Shown in pieces: positions 18,385 to 27,870 of a DNA stretch of 64,000 nt. The stretch comes from Quisquiliibacterium transsilvanicum (GTDB lineage: Bacteria > Pseudomonadota > Gammaproteobacteria > Burkholderiales > Burkholderiaceae_E), in contig NZ_JACHGB010000003.1 of assembly GCF_014202215.1 (NCBI RefSeq), forward strand, positions 124,001-188,000. Reading direction: 5' to 3'. The notes below the pieces were generated by a model, which worked only from the letters and a program-made list of their open reading frames with translations, did no database searches and was not told where the DNA came from. Made by a program: the position numbers and the translations under genes. How positions within the stretch are numbered: the first letter of the stretch is position 1; the number at the start of each line of letters is the position of its first letter.

Positions 18385-18615
18385 ATGCCCGAGATCGAAG
18401 TCGACGTCCGCTACCGAGATCCGCCCGAACCGATGGAGAAGGCGATCGACGCGCTCGACCTCCTCCAGCCGGGCGACACGCTGCGGCTGCTGATCCACCG
18501 CGAGCCGCACCCGCTCTACCAGATCCTGCGCGAGTCCGGCTTCGCGTACACGGTCGAGCAGCAGCCGGATTACACCTACGTGATCTCGATCCGGCAGCGC
18601 GCTCCGGCCGCCTGA
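18385..18615 (+). CDS. DUF2249 small protein
   Basis: A 76-residue cytoplasmic protein of the DUF2249 family, which has a TusA-like fold. Family features are the early DVRYRDPPEPMEKAIDAL, GDTLRLLIHREPHPLYQIL and a final YVISIRQR strand. The TusA sulfur-carrier cysteine is absent. DUF2249 genes often neighbour denitrification or Crp/Fnr genes, as here, but the role is not established. It is probably co-transcribed with the upstream regulator. Confidence 0.78.
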   Translation: MPEIEVDVRYRDPPEPMEKAIDALDLLQPGDTLRLLIHREPHPLYQILRESGFAYTVEQQPDYTYVISIRQRAPAA

Positions 18616-18669
18616 GCCGGCTCGGCCGGCAGTCTTGCTTTCACGCGAACCTGGCGCGCCGGACCGTAT

Positions 18670-19746
18670 TCACGCCCCCAGGGCGCGCCCGAGCGCCCAG
18701 GCCACGTGCTCGCGCACCAGCGGCGACGGATCGTCGGCGCGCGCACGCAGCGCCGCGACCACTTCAGGCCCCCCGCCCGCATTGCCCAGCGCCACCGCCA
18801 GGTTGCGAAGCCAGCGTTCATGGCCGATGCGGCGGATCGGCGACCCCGCCATCCGCTGGGCGAACTCCTCCGGGCTCCAGGCGAAGAGCTCGACCAGCCC
18901 GGCCGCATCGAGCCGGTGCCGCACCGCGAAATCGTCCAGCTGCGCGGGACGGGCCCAGCGGTTCCACGGGCAGGCCAGCTGGCAGTCGTCGCAGCCATAG
19001 ATCCGGTTGCCCATCGGCGCGCGCAGCTCGACCGGGATCGCCCCCTCGAGCTCGATGGTCAGGTAGGAAATGCAGCGGCGTGCATCGACCCTGTAGGGCG
19101 CTACGATGGCGCCGGTGGGACAGGCCGTGAGGCAGCGCTCGCAACTGCCGCAGTGCGCGCTTGCCGGCGCATCCGCGGGCAGGATCAGGTCGGTGTAGAG
19201 GGTACCCAGGAAGAAGGTCGAGCCGCGCTGCCGGTCGAGCAGCAGCGTGTGCTTGCCGCGCCAGCCCAGCCCTGCGCGGCGCGCGAGCTCCACCTCCAGC
19301 ACGGGCGCGGAATCGCAGAACACCCGATGCCCGAACGGGCCGATCTCGGCAGCGATGCGCTCGGCAAGCCGCTGCAGCCGCGAACGCAGCACCTTGTGAT
19401 AGTCGCGGCCCAGCGCGTACCTCGAGACGTAGGCGCGCTCCCGCGCCTCGAGGGTCTCCCAGGCGCGCGCGACCCAGTCCGGATCCTGCGGCGCGTAGTC
19501 TACCGACACCATCACCGCGCTGACCGTGCCCGGCACCAGTTCGGACGGGCGGGCCCGGCGCATGCCGTGGCGGGCCATATAATCCATCTCGCCGTGACAG
19601 CCGGCATCGAGCCAGGCCTGCAGGCCGGGTTCCGCGTCCGACAGATCGACGTCGGCGACGCCCAGCGCAGCGAAGCCGAGCCCGGACGCCCACTGCCGCA
19701 GCCGATCCACCCAGGCCGCATCGAACCGCGCCTCGCGCGTCGTCAT
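18670..19746 (-). CDS. queG: Epoxyqueuosine reductase QueG
   Basis: Final enzyme of queuosine synthesis, reducing epoxyqueuosine in tRNA wobble position 34 with cobalamin and two 4Fe-4S clusters. The 358-residue protein contains DYHKVLRSRLQ, GWRGKHTLLL, the first cluster motif CGSCERCLTACPTGAI and the second, CDDCQLACPWN. A C-terminal HEAT-like part (ERWLRNLAVALGNAGG) follows. The start ATG has GGGAGG 7 bases upstream. It diverges from tsaE with only 32 bases between the start codons. Confidence 0.94.
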   Translation of the reverse strand: MTTREARFDAAWVDRLRQWASGLGFAALGVADVDLSDAEPGLQAWLDAGCHGEMDYMARHGMRRARPSELVPGTVSAVMVSVDYAPQDPDWVARAWETLEARERAYVSRYALGRDYHKVLRSRLQRLAERIAAEIGPFGHRVFCDSAPVLEVELARRAGLGWRGKHTLLLDRQRGSTFFLGTLYTDLILPADAPASAHCGSCERCLTACPTGAIVAPYRVDARRCISYLTIELEGAIPVELRAPMGNRIYGCDDCQLACPWNRWARPAQLDDFAVRHRLDAAGLVELFAWSPEEFAQRMAGSPIRRIGHERWLRNLAVALGNAGGGPEVVAALRARADDPSPLVREHVAWALGRALGA

Positions 19747-19778
19747 CGCCACACCTCCCGAAGCCCGCAACGCCCGCC

Positions 19779-20366
19779 ATGCAGCCAACGGCTCCCGACC
19801 TCGAACTCCTGCTCGACGACGAAGTCGCCACGACCGCGCTCGCTGGCGCGATGGCCGGCTGCGTCGGACCGGGCTTCGTGCTGTACCTGTCCGGCGACCT
19901 GGGGGCGGGCAAGACCGCCCTCACCCGGGCGCTGCTGCGTGCGCTGGGTCACACCGGTCGCGTGAGAAGCCCCACCTTCACGCTGTCCGAATCTTATAAT
20001 CTGCCGAACTTCGAGCTGTATCACTTTGATTTCTATCGGTTCTCGGCAAGCGATGAATGGCGTGACCTGGGCTTCGACGAACTGCTCGGCGGTGCCGGCG
20101 CAGCCGTCATCGAATGGCCGGAACTCGGCGGCCCGTCGCTGCCCGAGCCGGACGTCGGCCTGCGGCTCGACGCTCCGGAGCTTCCGGACATTCTGGGCGC
20201 TCGCGAGGCGCGGGACGATCACGGCGGTGCGCCGCGCATCGCCCGGCTGCGCGCAGGCAGCGAGCGGGGCCGTCGATGCCTGAGCGCGATCGCCCAGGCA
20301 GCTTCCGGGGGATCGCTCGCCGGCGTTTCGTTGCGCGCAGCCTCGCCGGCGCCGCCCTTGCGCTGA
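19779..20366 (+). CDS. tsaE: tRNA threonylcarbamoyladenosine synthesis ATPase TsaE
   Basis: P-loop ATPase that works with TsaB and TsaD to form t6A37 in tRNAs reading ANN codons. The Walker A is GDLGAGKTALTR (about residues 39-50), followed by RSPTFTLSESY, the YHFDFYRF segment and VIEWPE. At 195 residues it is longer than the usual 150-165. The extra C-terminal 30 residues are low in family similarity and overlap the start of amiC by 91 bases. The amidase gene directly downstream is the common tsaE-amiC arrangement of proteobacteria. Confidence 0.92.
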   Translation: MQPTAPDLELLLDDEVATTALAGAMAGCVGPGFVLYLSGDLGAGKTALTRALLRALGHTGRVRSPTFTLSESYNLPNFELYHFDFYRFSASDEWRDLGFDELLGGAGAAVIEWPELGGPSLPEPDVGLRLDAPELPDILGAREARDDHGGAPRIARLRAGSERGRRCLSAIAQAASGGSLAGVSLRAASPAPPLR

Positions 20367-21745
20367 GGCTGCCGGCGGCGTCCGCTGCCGGAATCGTCGC
20401 GGTGCGGGTCTGGCCGGCGCGCGACTACACGCGCGTCACGCTCGAACTCGACGCGGCGCTCGCCCACACGCATTCAATGATCCCCGATCCCCCGCGCCTG
20501 GTGCTCGACCTGAACGGGCTCGCGCTGGATCCCACGCTGCGCGAACTGGTCGCGAAGGTGCGGGCGGACGATCCCTATATCGCACAGGTTCGCGTCGGAC
20601 AATTCCGCCCCGACGTGGTTCGGCTGGTCTTCGACCTCAAGGGAGAGGTTTCACCCCGCATCTTCACGCTGCCGCCGATCGAGAACTACCGTCACCGGCT
20701 GGTGCTCGACCTGCACCCGAAAGTGCCGGTCGATCCGCTGAAGGGGCTGCTCGCCGATGGCGGCGCCAATGCGGACCCGATCGGCGCGCTGCTTCGGGAG
20801 CGCGCCGCGCCTTCCGGCACGCCCACTGCCCCCTCCGGGCCGCCTACTGCGCCTTCCAGCACGCCCACCGCGCACTCCGGTTCGACCACTGCGCCTTCCG
20901 GCACGGCCCCCGCACCCGAGGGGCCGCAGGCTTCGCCCGCGCCGCCGGTCGCCGTGCCCGCAGCGCCCGTTGCGCGCTCCGCGCCGGCGAAGCGGCCGGC
21001 TGGCGCGGCCGGGACCCCCAGGGCGCCGGCAGTCTCCCGCCTGGTGACGATCGCGATCGACCCCGGCCACGGCGGCGAGGATCCCGGCGCCATTGGCCGC
21101 GGCGGCACGCGCGAGAAGGACGTTGTGCTGGCGATCGCCAGGCGGCTGCGCGCGCGCATCGCCGCGGAGGCCGGCATGCGGGCTTACATGACCCGTGACG
21201 GCGATTTCTTCGTGCCGCTGGCCACCCGCGTGTCGAAGGCCCGGCAGGTTCAGGCGGACCTCTTCGTGTCGATCCACGCGGACGCCTTCGTCAACCCGCG
21301 CGCGCGCGGCGCCTCGGTCTACGTGCTCTCGGAGGACCGGGCCAGCAGCAGCAACGCGCGCTGGCTCGCCAACCGCGAGAACCGCGCCGACCTGATCGGG
21401 GGCGTCGACCTCGGGGGCCGCAACCGGGAGGTCGCAACGCTGCTGCTGGAACTCTCGACGACCGCGCAGATCCGCGACAGCAGCAACCTCGGGCGCATGG
21501 TGCTCGGCCAGCTGGGCACCGTCGGCGACCTGCACAAGCCGGTCATCGAGAAGGCGGGCTTCGCAGTGCTCAAGGCGCCGGACATCCCGTCGATCCTGGT
21601 CGAGACCGCCTTCATCAGCAACTTCGACGAGGAACGGCGCCTGGCCAGCCGCGCCTACCAGGACCAGATCGCCAACGCCATCTTCACCGGCATCCGGCAC
21701 TACCTGATCAAGTACCCTCCGCCGGGGCGGGCGACGCGCGCCTAG
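20276..21745 (+). CDS. amiC: N-acetylmuramoyl-L-alanine amidase AmiC, Tat-type signal
   Basis: Periplasmic zinc amidase that cleaves septal peptidoglycan during cell separation. The 489-residue precursor has a twin-arginine-like signal (RRRFVARSLAGAALAL), as in E. coli AmiC. An AMIN domain (about residues 38-150) follows, then a Thr/Pro/Ser/Ala linker made of five 7-residue repeats, and an amidase_3 domain from about residue 258. Zinc ligands are visible at H265 in DPGHGG and H334 in SIHADA, with the catalytic glutamate in LVETAF. The start overlaps the end of tsaE by 91 bases. Confidence 0.92.
   Translation: MPERDRPGSFRGIARRRFVARSLAGAALALRLPAASAAGIVAVRVWPARDYTRVTLELDAALAHTHSMIPDPPRLVLDLNGLALDPTLRELVAKVRADDPYIAQVRVGQFRPDVVRLVFDLKGEVSPRIFTLPPIENYRHRLVLDLHPKVPVDPLKGLLADGGANADPIGALLRERAAPSGTPTAPSGPPTAPSSTPTAHSGSTTAPSGTAPAPEGPQASPAPPVAVPAAPVARSAPAKRPAGAAGTPRAPAVSRLVTIAIDPGHGGEDPGAIGRGGTREKDVVLAIARRLRARIAAEAGMRAYMTRDGDFFVPLATRVSKARQVQADLFVSIHADAFVNPRARGASVYVLSEDRASSSNARWLANRENRADLIGGVDLGGRNREVATLLLELSTTAQIRDSSNLGRMVLGQLGTVGDLHKPVIEKAGFAVLKAPDIPSILVETAFISNFDEERRLASRAYQDQIANAIFTGIRHYLIKYPPPGRATRA
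20807..20911 (+). repeat. 21-bp in-frame repeat, 5 units, in the AmiC linker
   Basis: Five consecutive 21-bp units encode variants of APSGTPT (APSGPPT, APSSTPT, AHSGSTT, APSGTAP). They form the flexible linker between the AMIN and amidase domains. Units have diverged at synonymous and nonsynonymous positions. Confidence 0.85.
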
Positions 21746-21803
21746 GCGCTGATGCTCTGAAGCGCAGAGGGGCGGAGGGGCGGTCGGTGCCGCACCGCCG
21801 CCG

Positions 21804-21863
21804 CCCCGATGTGCCCCGATGTGCCCCGATGTGCCCCGATGTGCCCCGATGTGTCCCGACGCG
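21804..21863. repeat. 10-bp tandem repeat between amiC and the DedA gene
   Basis: Five perfect copies of CCCCGATGTG (21804-21853) are followed by a degenerate copy. They lie between the convergent amiC and DedA stop codons, so they are transcribed only as 3' untranslated sequence, if at all. No hairpin-plus-T-tract terminator is visible in this 128-base gap. Confidence 0.93.
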
Positions 21864-21873
21864 CCCAGCACGC

Positions 21874-22530
21874 TCAGGCGGCGCGCCGCTCCCGCCGCGC
21901 GCGCAGCCAGTGCCGCACCACCTCGATGACCGCCGGCAGCCCCGGAATCACGATGAAGGCCAGTGTGACCCACTGGAAGTGCTCCTGGACCCAGGCGGTA
22001 TTGCCCACCAGGTAGCCCAGCGTGGTCAGCGAGCAGACCCAGATCACCGCGCCCACCACGTTGTAGAGCGCGAACTTTGGGTAGCTCATCTGTGCGATGC
22101 CGGCCACGAAGGGGGCGAAGGTGCGCACGAAGGGCAGGAATCGGGCGACGATGATGGTGATTGCGCCGTGCCGCTCGTAGAAGGCGTGGGTGCGCTCGAA
22201 AGCGGCGCGATTGAAGAAGCGCGAGTTCTCCCAACCCCATACCCGCGGGCCGAAGTACCGGCCCACCGAGTAGTTGACCGCATCGCCGAGCACCGCGGCC
22301 ACCGTGAGCAGCACCAGCAGCACCGGCAGGCTCATTCCGCCAACGCCCGCGATCGCGCCCGCCACGAACAGCAGCGAGTCGCCGGGGAGGAAGGGCATGA
22401 CGACCAGCCCCGTCTCGACGAAGATGATCAGGAACAGCAGCGCATAGACCCAGGGGCCGTAGCTGGCCACGACCTCGGTGAGGTGCTTGTCCAGGTGCAG
22501 AAAGATATCGATGATCTGGGCGAAGTCCAT
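21874..22530 (-). CDS. DedA family inner membrane protein
   Basis: A 218-residue polytopic protein of the DedA/SNARE-associated (VTT domain) family, implicated in lipid carrier flipping and envelope integrity. Signatures are FVETGLVVMPFLPGDSLLF, the GRYFG segment, and FARFLPFVRTFAPFVAG-like VARFLPFVRTFAPFVAGIA near residue 135, followed by FALYNVVGAVIWV. The tail HWLRARRERRAA is basic. It is divergent from mutL across 126 bases. Confidence 0.9.
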   Translation of the reverse strand: MDFAQIIDIFLHLDKHLTEVVASYGPWVYALLFLIIFVETGLVVMPFLPGDSLLFVAGAIAGVGGMSLPVLLVLLTVAAVLGDAVNYSVGRYFGPRVWGWENSRFFNRAAFERTHAFYERHGAITIIVARFLPFVRTFAPFVAGIAQMSYPKFALYNVVGAVIWVCSLTTLGYLVGNTAWVQEHFQWVTLAFIVIPGLPAVIEVVRHWLRARRERRAA

Positions 22531-22605
22531 GCGGCCCTTGCGGTCGAAAGTCGTCGGTGCGCCGGGGCCCGGGGGCCTTCGGCGCGGCCGATGATACCCG
22601 GTCGA

Positions 22606-22611
22606 TATAAT
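22606..22611 (+). promoter_or_regulatory. TATAAT hexamer upstream of mutL
   Basis: A consensus -10 hexamer lies in the otherwise GC-rich DedA/mutL divergent region, 45 bases before the mutL ATG. No convincing -35 is seen at 16-18 bases upstream. Confidence 0.4.
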
Positions 22612-22656
22612 CGGCCGGCGGGTCTTCCGCACACCTGCCCACCTCCCGAAGCCTGC

Positions 22657-24582
22657 ATGACTCCCTCGCCGACCGCCGGCGGCCCTGCCCCTAGACGGCC
22701 GATCCGCCCGCTCCCCGACACCCTGGTCAGCCAGATCGCAGCCGGCGAGGTCGTCGAACGCCCTGCCTCGGTGGTCAAGGAACTGCTCGAGAACGCGCTG
22801 GACGCCGGCGCCTCCCGGATCGAGCTGCGGATCGAGGAAGGCGGAATGCGCCGCATCTCGGTCAGCGACGACGGCGGCGGCATCCCGGCCGGCGAGCTCG
22901 CGCTCGCGCTGACCCGCCATGCAACCAGCAAGATCGGCTCGCTGGAGGAACTGGAGCGGGTGGGCACCCTGGGTTTCAGGGGCGAAGCTCTTGCGTCGAT
23001 CGCGTCGGTGGCGCGGGTGCGGATCACCAGCCGCACCGCCGACGCTCCGCACGCCAGCGTCCGGGACAGCGCCGCAAGCGAGGCCGTGCCGGCGGCCGGC
23101 ACGACCGGCACCACAGTAGAGGTCTTCGACCTCTATTCGGCCACGCCGGCGCGGCGCAAGTTCCTCAAGACCCCGGGCACCGAGGCAGCACATTGCATCG
23201 AGGCGCTGCGCCGCGTGGCGCTCGCCCATCCGGGCGTCGCCTTCTCGGCCTGGGTGGACGGCCGGCGGGTGGAGGACTTCGGCGCCGGCGCCTGGCAGGA
23301 ACGCGCGCTCGGCGGTCTAGGCGAGGACTATGCGCGGGCTCATCGCGCGATCGACACCGGACCGCCAACCTTGGGGGTTTCCGGTCTGCTCGGACTGCCC
23401 ACCGTGAGCCGCGCCCGCGCCGACCGGCAGTTCTTCTACGTCAACGGCAGGTTTGTGCGCGATCGAGTATTGATGCATGCAGTTCGCCAGGCGTATGCCG
23501 ACGTTCTGCATGGCGACCGGCACGCGGCCTATGTGCTGTTCCTGCGGATCGACCCCGCGCTGGTGGACGTCAACGTCCATCCGGCGAAGATCGAGGTGCG
23601 TTTCCGCGATTCGCAGGCGGTGCACCGGGCGGTGTTCCACGCAGTGCGCGACGCGCTGCGGGCTTCCGCGGCCGAGCACCCCTCGCTGGCCCCTGGGCAG
23701 GAGGCCGGGGCCCACTTCGCCCGGCCGCTTCCGGTGCCGGAGCATTCGCAGCAGATGCAGCGAAGTCTCGCGATCGGTCAGCCTTCGTTGTCCTATCTGT
23801 CCGGATTCGACGGGTTTTCGGGCACTTCGACCGTATCGCACCCGGGCCGCGAGACGGCCGCCCCGGCACCCGGCGCAGTCGCCGCCTCGATGGCCTTCCT
23901 GGCGCCCGACCAGCTGCGGCCGCCGGCCCCGGAAGGCCTGCGCGCCGCCGGGGACGCCGCCGCAGCCCAATCTGCCGCCCAATCTGCCAACCCTGGAGCG
24001 GCGCCGCTCGGCTACGCGATCGGGCAGCTGCACGGCATCTACATCCTTGCTCAGAACGCCCAGGGGCTGGTGCTGGTCGACATGCATGCGGCACACGAGC
24101 GCGTGGTCTACGAGAAGCTCAAGGCGGCCTTCGACGCGCACTCGGTTCCGGTGCAGTCGCTGCTGGTTCCTGCCACCTTCCGTGCGGACCCACTTGACGT
24201 GCGCCTGGTCGAGGACGAACCCGAGGCCCTGGCGACGCTCGGGCTGGAGCTCTCGGTGCTCTCGCCCACCGCAATCGCGGTGCGCGGCGTGCCCGCGCTG
24301 CTCGCCACTGGCGACCCGGCGGCGCTGGCCCGCTCGGTGCTGGCGGGCCTGCGCGAGAGCGGCGTCGAGCATGCGCTGGCCAGCCACCGCGATGCGCTGC
24401 TGGCCACCATGGCCTGCCACTCCGCGGTGCGCGCCAACCGCCGGCTCACCACGGAGGAGATGAACGCGCTGCTGCGCGAGATGGAGCGCACCGCCGGCGC
24501 CGACCAGTGCAACCATGGCCGCCCCACCTGGGTGCAGGTCGGCCTGCAGGAACTGGACCGCTGGTTCCTGCGCGGCCGCTGA
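22657..24582 (+). CDS. mutL: DNA mismatch repair protein MutL
   Basis: Mismatch repair coordinator of 641 residues. The GHKL ATPase N-terminus shows ENALDAGA, DDGGGI, RHATSKI and GTLGFRGEALASI. The transducer domain has PARRKFLK and VNVHPAKIEVRF. A variable Ala/Gln/Ser-rich linker (about 335-445) precedes the dimerisation domain. The C-terminus contains DMHAAHERVVYE, which fits the metal-dependent endonuclease motif except for M in place of Q, plus ACHSAVRA and QCNHGRPTW. It is therefore probably a nicking MutL that does not need MutH. Confidence 0.95.
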   Translation: MTPSPTAGGPAPRRPIRPLPDTLVSQIAAGEVVERPASVVKELLENALDAGASRIELRIEEGGMRRISVSDDGGGIPAGELALALTRHATSKIGSLEELERVGTLGFRGEALASIASVARVRITSRTADAPHASVRDSAASEAVPAAGTTGTTVEVFDLYSATPARRKFLKTPGTEAAHCIEALRRVALAHPGVAFSAWVDGRRVEDFGAGAWQERALGGLGEDYARAHRAIDTGPPTLGVSGLLGLPTVSRARADRQFFYVNGRFVRDRVLMHAVRQAYADVLHGDRHAAYVLFLRIDPALVDVNVHPAKIEVRFRDSQAVHRAVFHAVRDALRASAAEHPSLAPGQEAGAHFARPLPVPEHSQQMQRSLAIGQPSLSYLSGFDGFSGTSTVSHPGRETAAPAPGAVAASMAFLAPDQLRPPAPEGLRAAGDAAAAQSAAQSANPGAAPLGYAIGQLHGIYILAQNAQGLVLVDMHAAHERVVYEKLKAAFDAHSVPVQSLLVPATFRADPLDVRLVEDEPEALATLGLELSVLSPTAIAVRGVPALLATGDPAALARSVLAGLRESGVEHALASHRDALLATMACHSAVRANRRLTTEEMNALLREMERTAGADQCNHGRPTWVQVGLQELDRWFLRGR

Positions 24583-24631
24583 GCGCGCCGGACCGCCGAA
24601 CGAACAGGGCCGACACCATGACCGACACCCG

Positions 24632-25867
24632 ATGAACCGCGCCACGCCGCCGGCGCCCAGCACATCGGCCGCGATCGGCAGCGGCATCCTCTTCCTGCTG
24701 GCGGCCTTCCTCGGCCTGCAGCCGCTGTCGACCGATCTCTACCTGCCCTCGCTGCCGGCGATCGGCGAGCATTTCGGCGCGCCACCGATGGCGGTGCAGT
24801 CGACGCTGTCGGTGTTCATCGCCGCCTTCGCCGTCGGCCAGCTGGTGGTGGGCCCGATGTCGGATCGGTTCGGGCGCCGGCCGATGGTGCTGGGCGGGCT
24901 CGCGATCTACCTGGCGGCCTCGCTGGCCGGCGCGCTCTCGCCGTCGCTCTCGTGGCTGGTCGCAGCGCGCTTCTTCCAGGCGCTCGGCGTGTGCTGCACG
25001 GTGCTCTGCGGGCGGGCCATCGTGCGCGACCTCTACGAACCCGAGGCCGGGATGCGGGTGATGGCGCGCGCCCAGGGGTGGATGACCGTCTGCACGCTGC
25101 TCGGGCCGATCGCGGGCGGCGTGCTGCAGTCGCTGTTCGGGTGGCGCGCCGCCTTCTTCGCGCTGGTCGCGATCGGCGCCGTGGTCACCCTGGCCGCGGC
25201 CCGCTCGCTTGCCGAGAGCAACCGGCACCTCAACCCGCTGGCCACCCGCCCCGGCCCGCTGCTGTCCACCTATGCGCGCATCGCCCGCTCGCACGAATTC
25301 CGCGCCTTCGCCGTGCCGCTGACCGGCAGCTACGGCTGCCTGTTCGCCTTCATCTCCGGTTCGTCCTACGTGCTGATCGGGGTGCTGGGGATCTCCCCCG
25401 CGATGTACGGGGTGGCCTTCGGCTTCGTCACTCTGGGCTTCCTGGTCGGCACGCTGGTGGCGCGGCGGATCCAGCCCCGGATCGGGATCCGCGGCACCGC
25501 GATGGCCGGCGGCATCCTGCTCGCCGTCGGCGGCCTGGCGATGGCCGGGCTCGCCGCCGCGGGCATCCAGACCGTGGCAGCAGTGGTGGTGCCGGTGTTC
25601 TTCACGCTGATGGCGCATGGCATGGTCGGCCCCGCCTGCCAGGTCGGCGGCATCGCCGCGTTCCCGCGCAGCGCCGGCGCGGCCGCCGCGCTGCTCGGCT
25701 TCACGATGCACCTGGGCGCGGCGGCGATCGGCTGGTGGATCGGCGCCGGCCATGACGGCACCACGCTGCCGCTGGCGGCCAGCATCGGCGCCATCGGCCT
25801 GGTCACTGCGGTGCTTGCAGTGACAATGCTGCGCGGACCGGGACGGCCTGCGTCCGGCGCCGCCTAG
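24632..25867 (+). CDS. Bcr/CflA family MFS exporter
   Basis: A 411-residue major facilitator protein with 12 predicted helices, close to the Bcr/CflA drug-resistance subfamily. Visible signatures are [18 protein letters not shown] in the first helix, the loop 2-3 motif [16 protein letters not shown], and the antiporter motif C region [19 protein letters not shown]. The substrate is not predictable; relatives export bicyclomycin, chloramphenicol or cysteine. It is preceded by mutL and followed 14 bases later by ggt on the same strand. Confidence 0.88.
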   Translation: MNRATPPAPSTSAAIGSGILFLLAAFLGLQPLSTDLYLPSLPAIGEHFGAPPMAVQSTLSVFIAAFAVGQLVVGPMSDRFGRRPMVLGGLAIYLAASLAGALSPSLSWLVAARFFQALGVCCTVLCGRAIVRDLYEPEAGMRVMARAQGWMTVCTLLGPIAGGVLQSLFGWRAAFFALVAIGAVVTLAAARSLAESNRHLNPLATRPGPLLSTYARIARSHEFRAFAVPLTGSYGCLFAFISGSSYVLIGVLGISPAMYGVAFGFVTLGFLVGTLVARRIQPRIGIRGTAMAGGILLAVGGLAMAGLAAAGIQTVAAVVVPVFFTLMAHGMVGPACQVGGIAAFPRSAGAAAALLGFTMHLGAAAIGWWIGAGHDGTTLPLAASIGAIGLVTAVLAVTMLRGPGRPASGAA

Positions 25868-25881
25868 CCGCGGTACGGCGC

Positions 25882-27870
25882 ATGTTCGACAGCCTCGCCG
25901 GCCGCCCTCCTGTGACGCCAGTGACGTCCGTGACGTCCGTGACGCCCTCGCCACTGGCGCGTCGGGCGGACCGCGGCGCGGCCTCGACGCTGCTGATGCT
26001 GATGCTGGCCGCCGGCCTCGCGGGCTGTGCGACTCCGGCGACGCCGACGGCTCCCGCGACGGCGCTGCCGACGACCCCGGCGACGACCCCGGCGACCGCG
26101 ACAGCCCCGCGCGAAGTCACGCCGATCGCACCGGAGGGCCCTTCAGGCTGGACCCCGAAGCGGGTCGTCCGCGCGCCGCACGACATGATCGCCGCCGCTC
26201 ATCCGCTGGCGGTGCGCGCCGGCGCCGATGCGCTCGCTCGCGGAGGCAGTGCGGTGGACGCGGCGATCGTCGCCCAGATGGTGCTCAACGTGGTCGAACC
26301 TCAGTCATCCGGGATCGGCGGCGGCGGCTTCATGCTGCACCTGGACGGCCGGCGGGGCACGCTGGCCGCCTACGACGGGCGCGAAACCGCTCCCGCGACT
26401 GCGGACGCCAGCCTGTTCCTCGGCCCCGACGGCCGGCCGCTGCCCTACTTCGACCTGGTCGACAGCGGACTCTCGGTGGGTGCGCCCGGGCTGCTGCGCA
26501 TGCTGGAGCTGGCCCATGCGCGCCACGGCCGCCTGCCCTGGCCCGCACTCTTCGAACCGGCAATCCGCATCGCCGAGGAGGGCTTCCAGGTGTCGCCGCG
26601 GCTGCATCTGTCGATCGCGCGCTCGGTGCGCCGCATCTGCGCGCGGCCAGCTGCCGCCGCCCTCCTGCTGGAGCCGGGCGGCTGCCGGCCGAAGGCGGCC
26701 GGCTCGATCATGCGCAATCCCGAACTCGCGCGCAGTTTCCGCGAAATCGCCGCCGGCGGCGCCGACGCCTTCTACCGGGGTCCGATCGCCCAGGCCGTCG
26801 CCGCGGCGGTCCACGCCCATCCGGAGCGGCCCGGACGGCTCACCGAGGCGGATCTCGCGGGTTACCGCGCCCTCGAGCGCGCGCCGATCTGCGGCGCCCA
26901 TCGCGCACACCGCGTCTGCGGAATGCCGCCACCAAGCTCGGGCGGGATCGCGGTGCTGCAGACCCTAGGCATCCTTCAGCGCTTCGACCTCGCCGCCCAT
27001 GCGCCCGGCAGCCTGGACGCGGTGCACCTGGTGTCGGAGGCCTATCGGCTCGCCTATGCGGATCGCGAGCGCCACGTCGCCGACGCGGACTTCGTCGCTG
27101 TGCCGGTGGCGGGCCTGCTGGATCCCGCTTACCTCGGCGCGCGCTCGGCGCTCGTGCGCCCCGAGGCCAGCATGGGCATCCCCGCCGCCGGCCGGCCGCA
27201 AGGCGATGCCGGCCACGGCGAAGAGCCGCCCCGCCAGCGGCCGCCATCGACGACGCACCTGTCGATCGTCGACCGGGAAGGCAATGCGGTCTCGATGACC
27301 AGCTCGATCGAGCATGCCTTCGGCAGCCTGGTGATGGCAGGCGGCTTCCTGCTGAACAACCAGCTGACCGACTTCGCCTTTGCCGCGGCCGACCCAGCCG
27401 GACGGCCGCTGGCCAACCGCATCCAGCCTGGCAAGCGCCCGCGCAGCGCAATGGCGCCGACCCTGGTGTTCGGCCCGGACAACCGGCTCGAGGCGGTGCT
27501 CGGGTCGCCGGGAGGCAGCGTCATCGTCCAGTACGTGACCAAGGCCCTGCTCGGCCTGATCGACTGGAAGCTGGACCCGCAGCAGGCAGTGGACCTGCCC
27601 AACTTCGGCGCCCAGGCGTCGGCCACCACGCTGCTCGAGCGCGGCACCTCGCTCGAAGCGCTCGCGCCCGGCCTGCGCGCCCGCGGGCATCGGGTGACCA
27701 TCGTCGACCTCAACAGCGGGCTGCATGCGATCGCCCGCGACGGCGAGGGCTGGGCGGGCGGCGCGGATCCGCGTCGCGAGGGCACCGCCATGGGCAGTAC
27801 GCGTCGCGAGGGCTCCGCAATGGGCAGTTGGCAGCGCGAGGGCGTCGCACACGGGGACGCACTGCGATGA
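25882..27870 (+). CDS. ggt: Gamma-glutamyltranspeptidase, predicted lipoprotein
   Basis: Self-processing N-terminal nucleophile hydrolase that cleaves glutathione and other gamma-glutamyl compounds outside the cytoplasm. The 662-residue precursor carries a lipobox-like LAAGLAGC near residue 50, so it may be membrane anchored. Family motifs are [20 protein letters not shown], and the processing site STTHLSIVD, with Thr457 as the expected N-terminus of the small subunit. [13 protein letters not shown] and SPGGSVI follow. The conserved end (PRREG-A-G) is present in three tandem copies. The stop overlaps the miaA ATG (ATGA). Confidence 0.92.
   Translation: MFDSLAGRPPVTPVTSVTSVTPSPLARRADRGAASTLLMLMLAAGLAGCATPATPTAPATALPTTPATTPATATAPREVTPIAPEGPSGWTPKRVVRAPHDMIAAAHPLAVRAGADALARGGSAVDAAIVAQMVLNVVEPQSSGIGGGGFMLHLDGRRGTLAAYDGRETAPATADASLFLGPDGRPLPYFDLVDSGLSVGAPGLLRMLELAHARHGRLPWPALFEPAIRIAEEGFQVSPRLHLSIARSVRRICARPAAAALLLEPGGCRPKAAGSIMRNPELARSFREIAAGGADAFYRGPIAQAVAAAVHAHPERPGRLTEADLAGYRALERAPICGAHRAHRVCGMPPPSSGGIAVLQTLGILQRFDLAAHAPGSLDAVHLVSEAYRLAYADRERHVADADFVAVPVAGLLDPAYLGARSALVRPEASMGIPAAGRPQGDAGHGEEPPRQRPPSTTHLSIVDREGNAVSMTSSIEHAFGSLVMAGGFLLNNQLTDFAFAAADPAGRPLANRIQPGKRPRSAMAPTLVFGPDNRLEAVLGSPGGSVIVQYVTKALLGLIDWKLDPQQAVDLPNFGAQASATTLLERGTSLEALAPGLRARGHRVTIVDLNSGLHAIARDGEGWAGGADPRREGTAMGSTRREGSAMGSWQREGVAHGDALR
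25912..25947 (+). repeat. 9-bp in-frame repeat, 4 units, at the ggt 5' end
   Basis: Four units of GTGACGTCC or close variants encode [12 protein letters not shown] ahead of the hydrophobic export segment of the transpeptidase. Confidence 0.8.
27769..27858 (+). repeat. 30-bp in-frame repeat, 3 units, at the ggt 3' end
   Basis: Three 30-bp units encode [20 protein letters not shown] and [10 protein letters not shown]. The first is the normal conserved terminus of the family (ADPRREG); the other two extend the protein by about 20 residues. The first two units differ at only a few positions. Confidence 0.88.

Noticed and set aside
18600-18625. Short GC-rich inverted repeat near the end of the DUF2249 gene considered as a terminator
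   Set aside because: The stem is short and no T tract follows.
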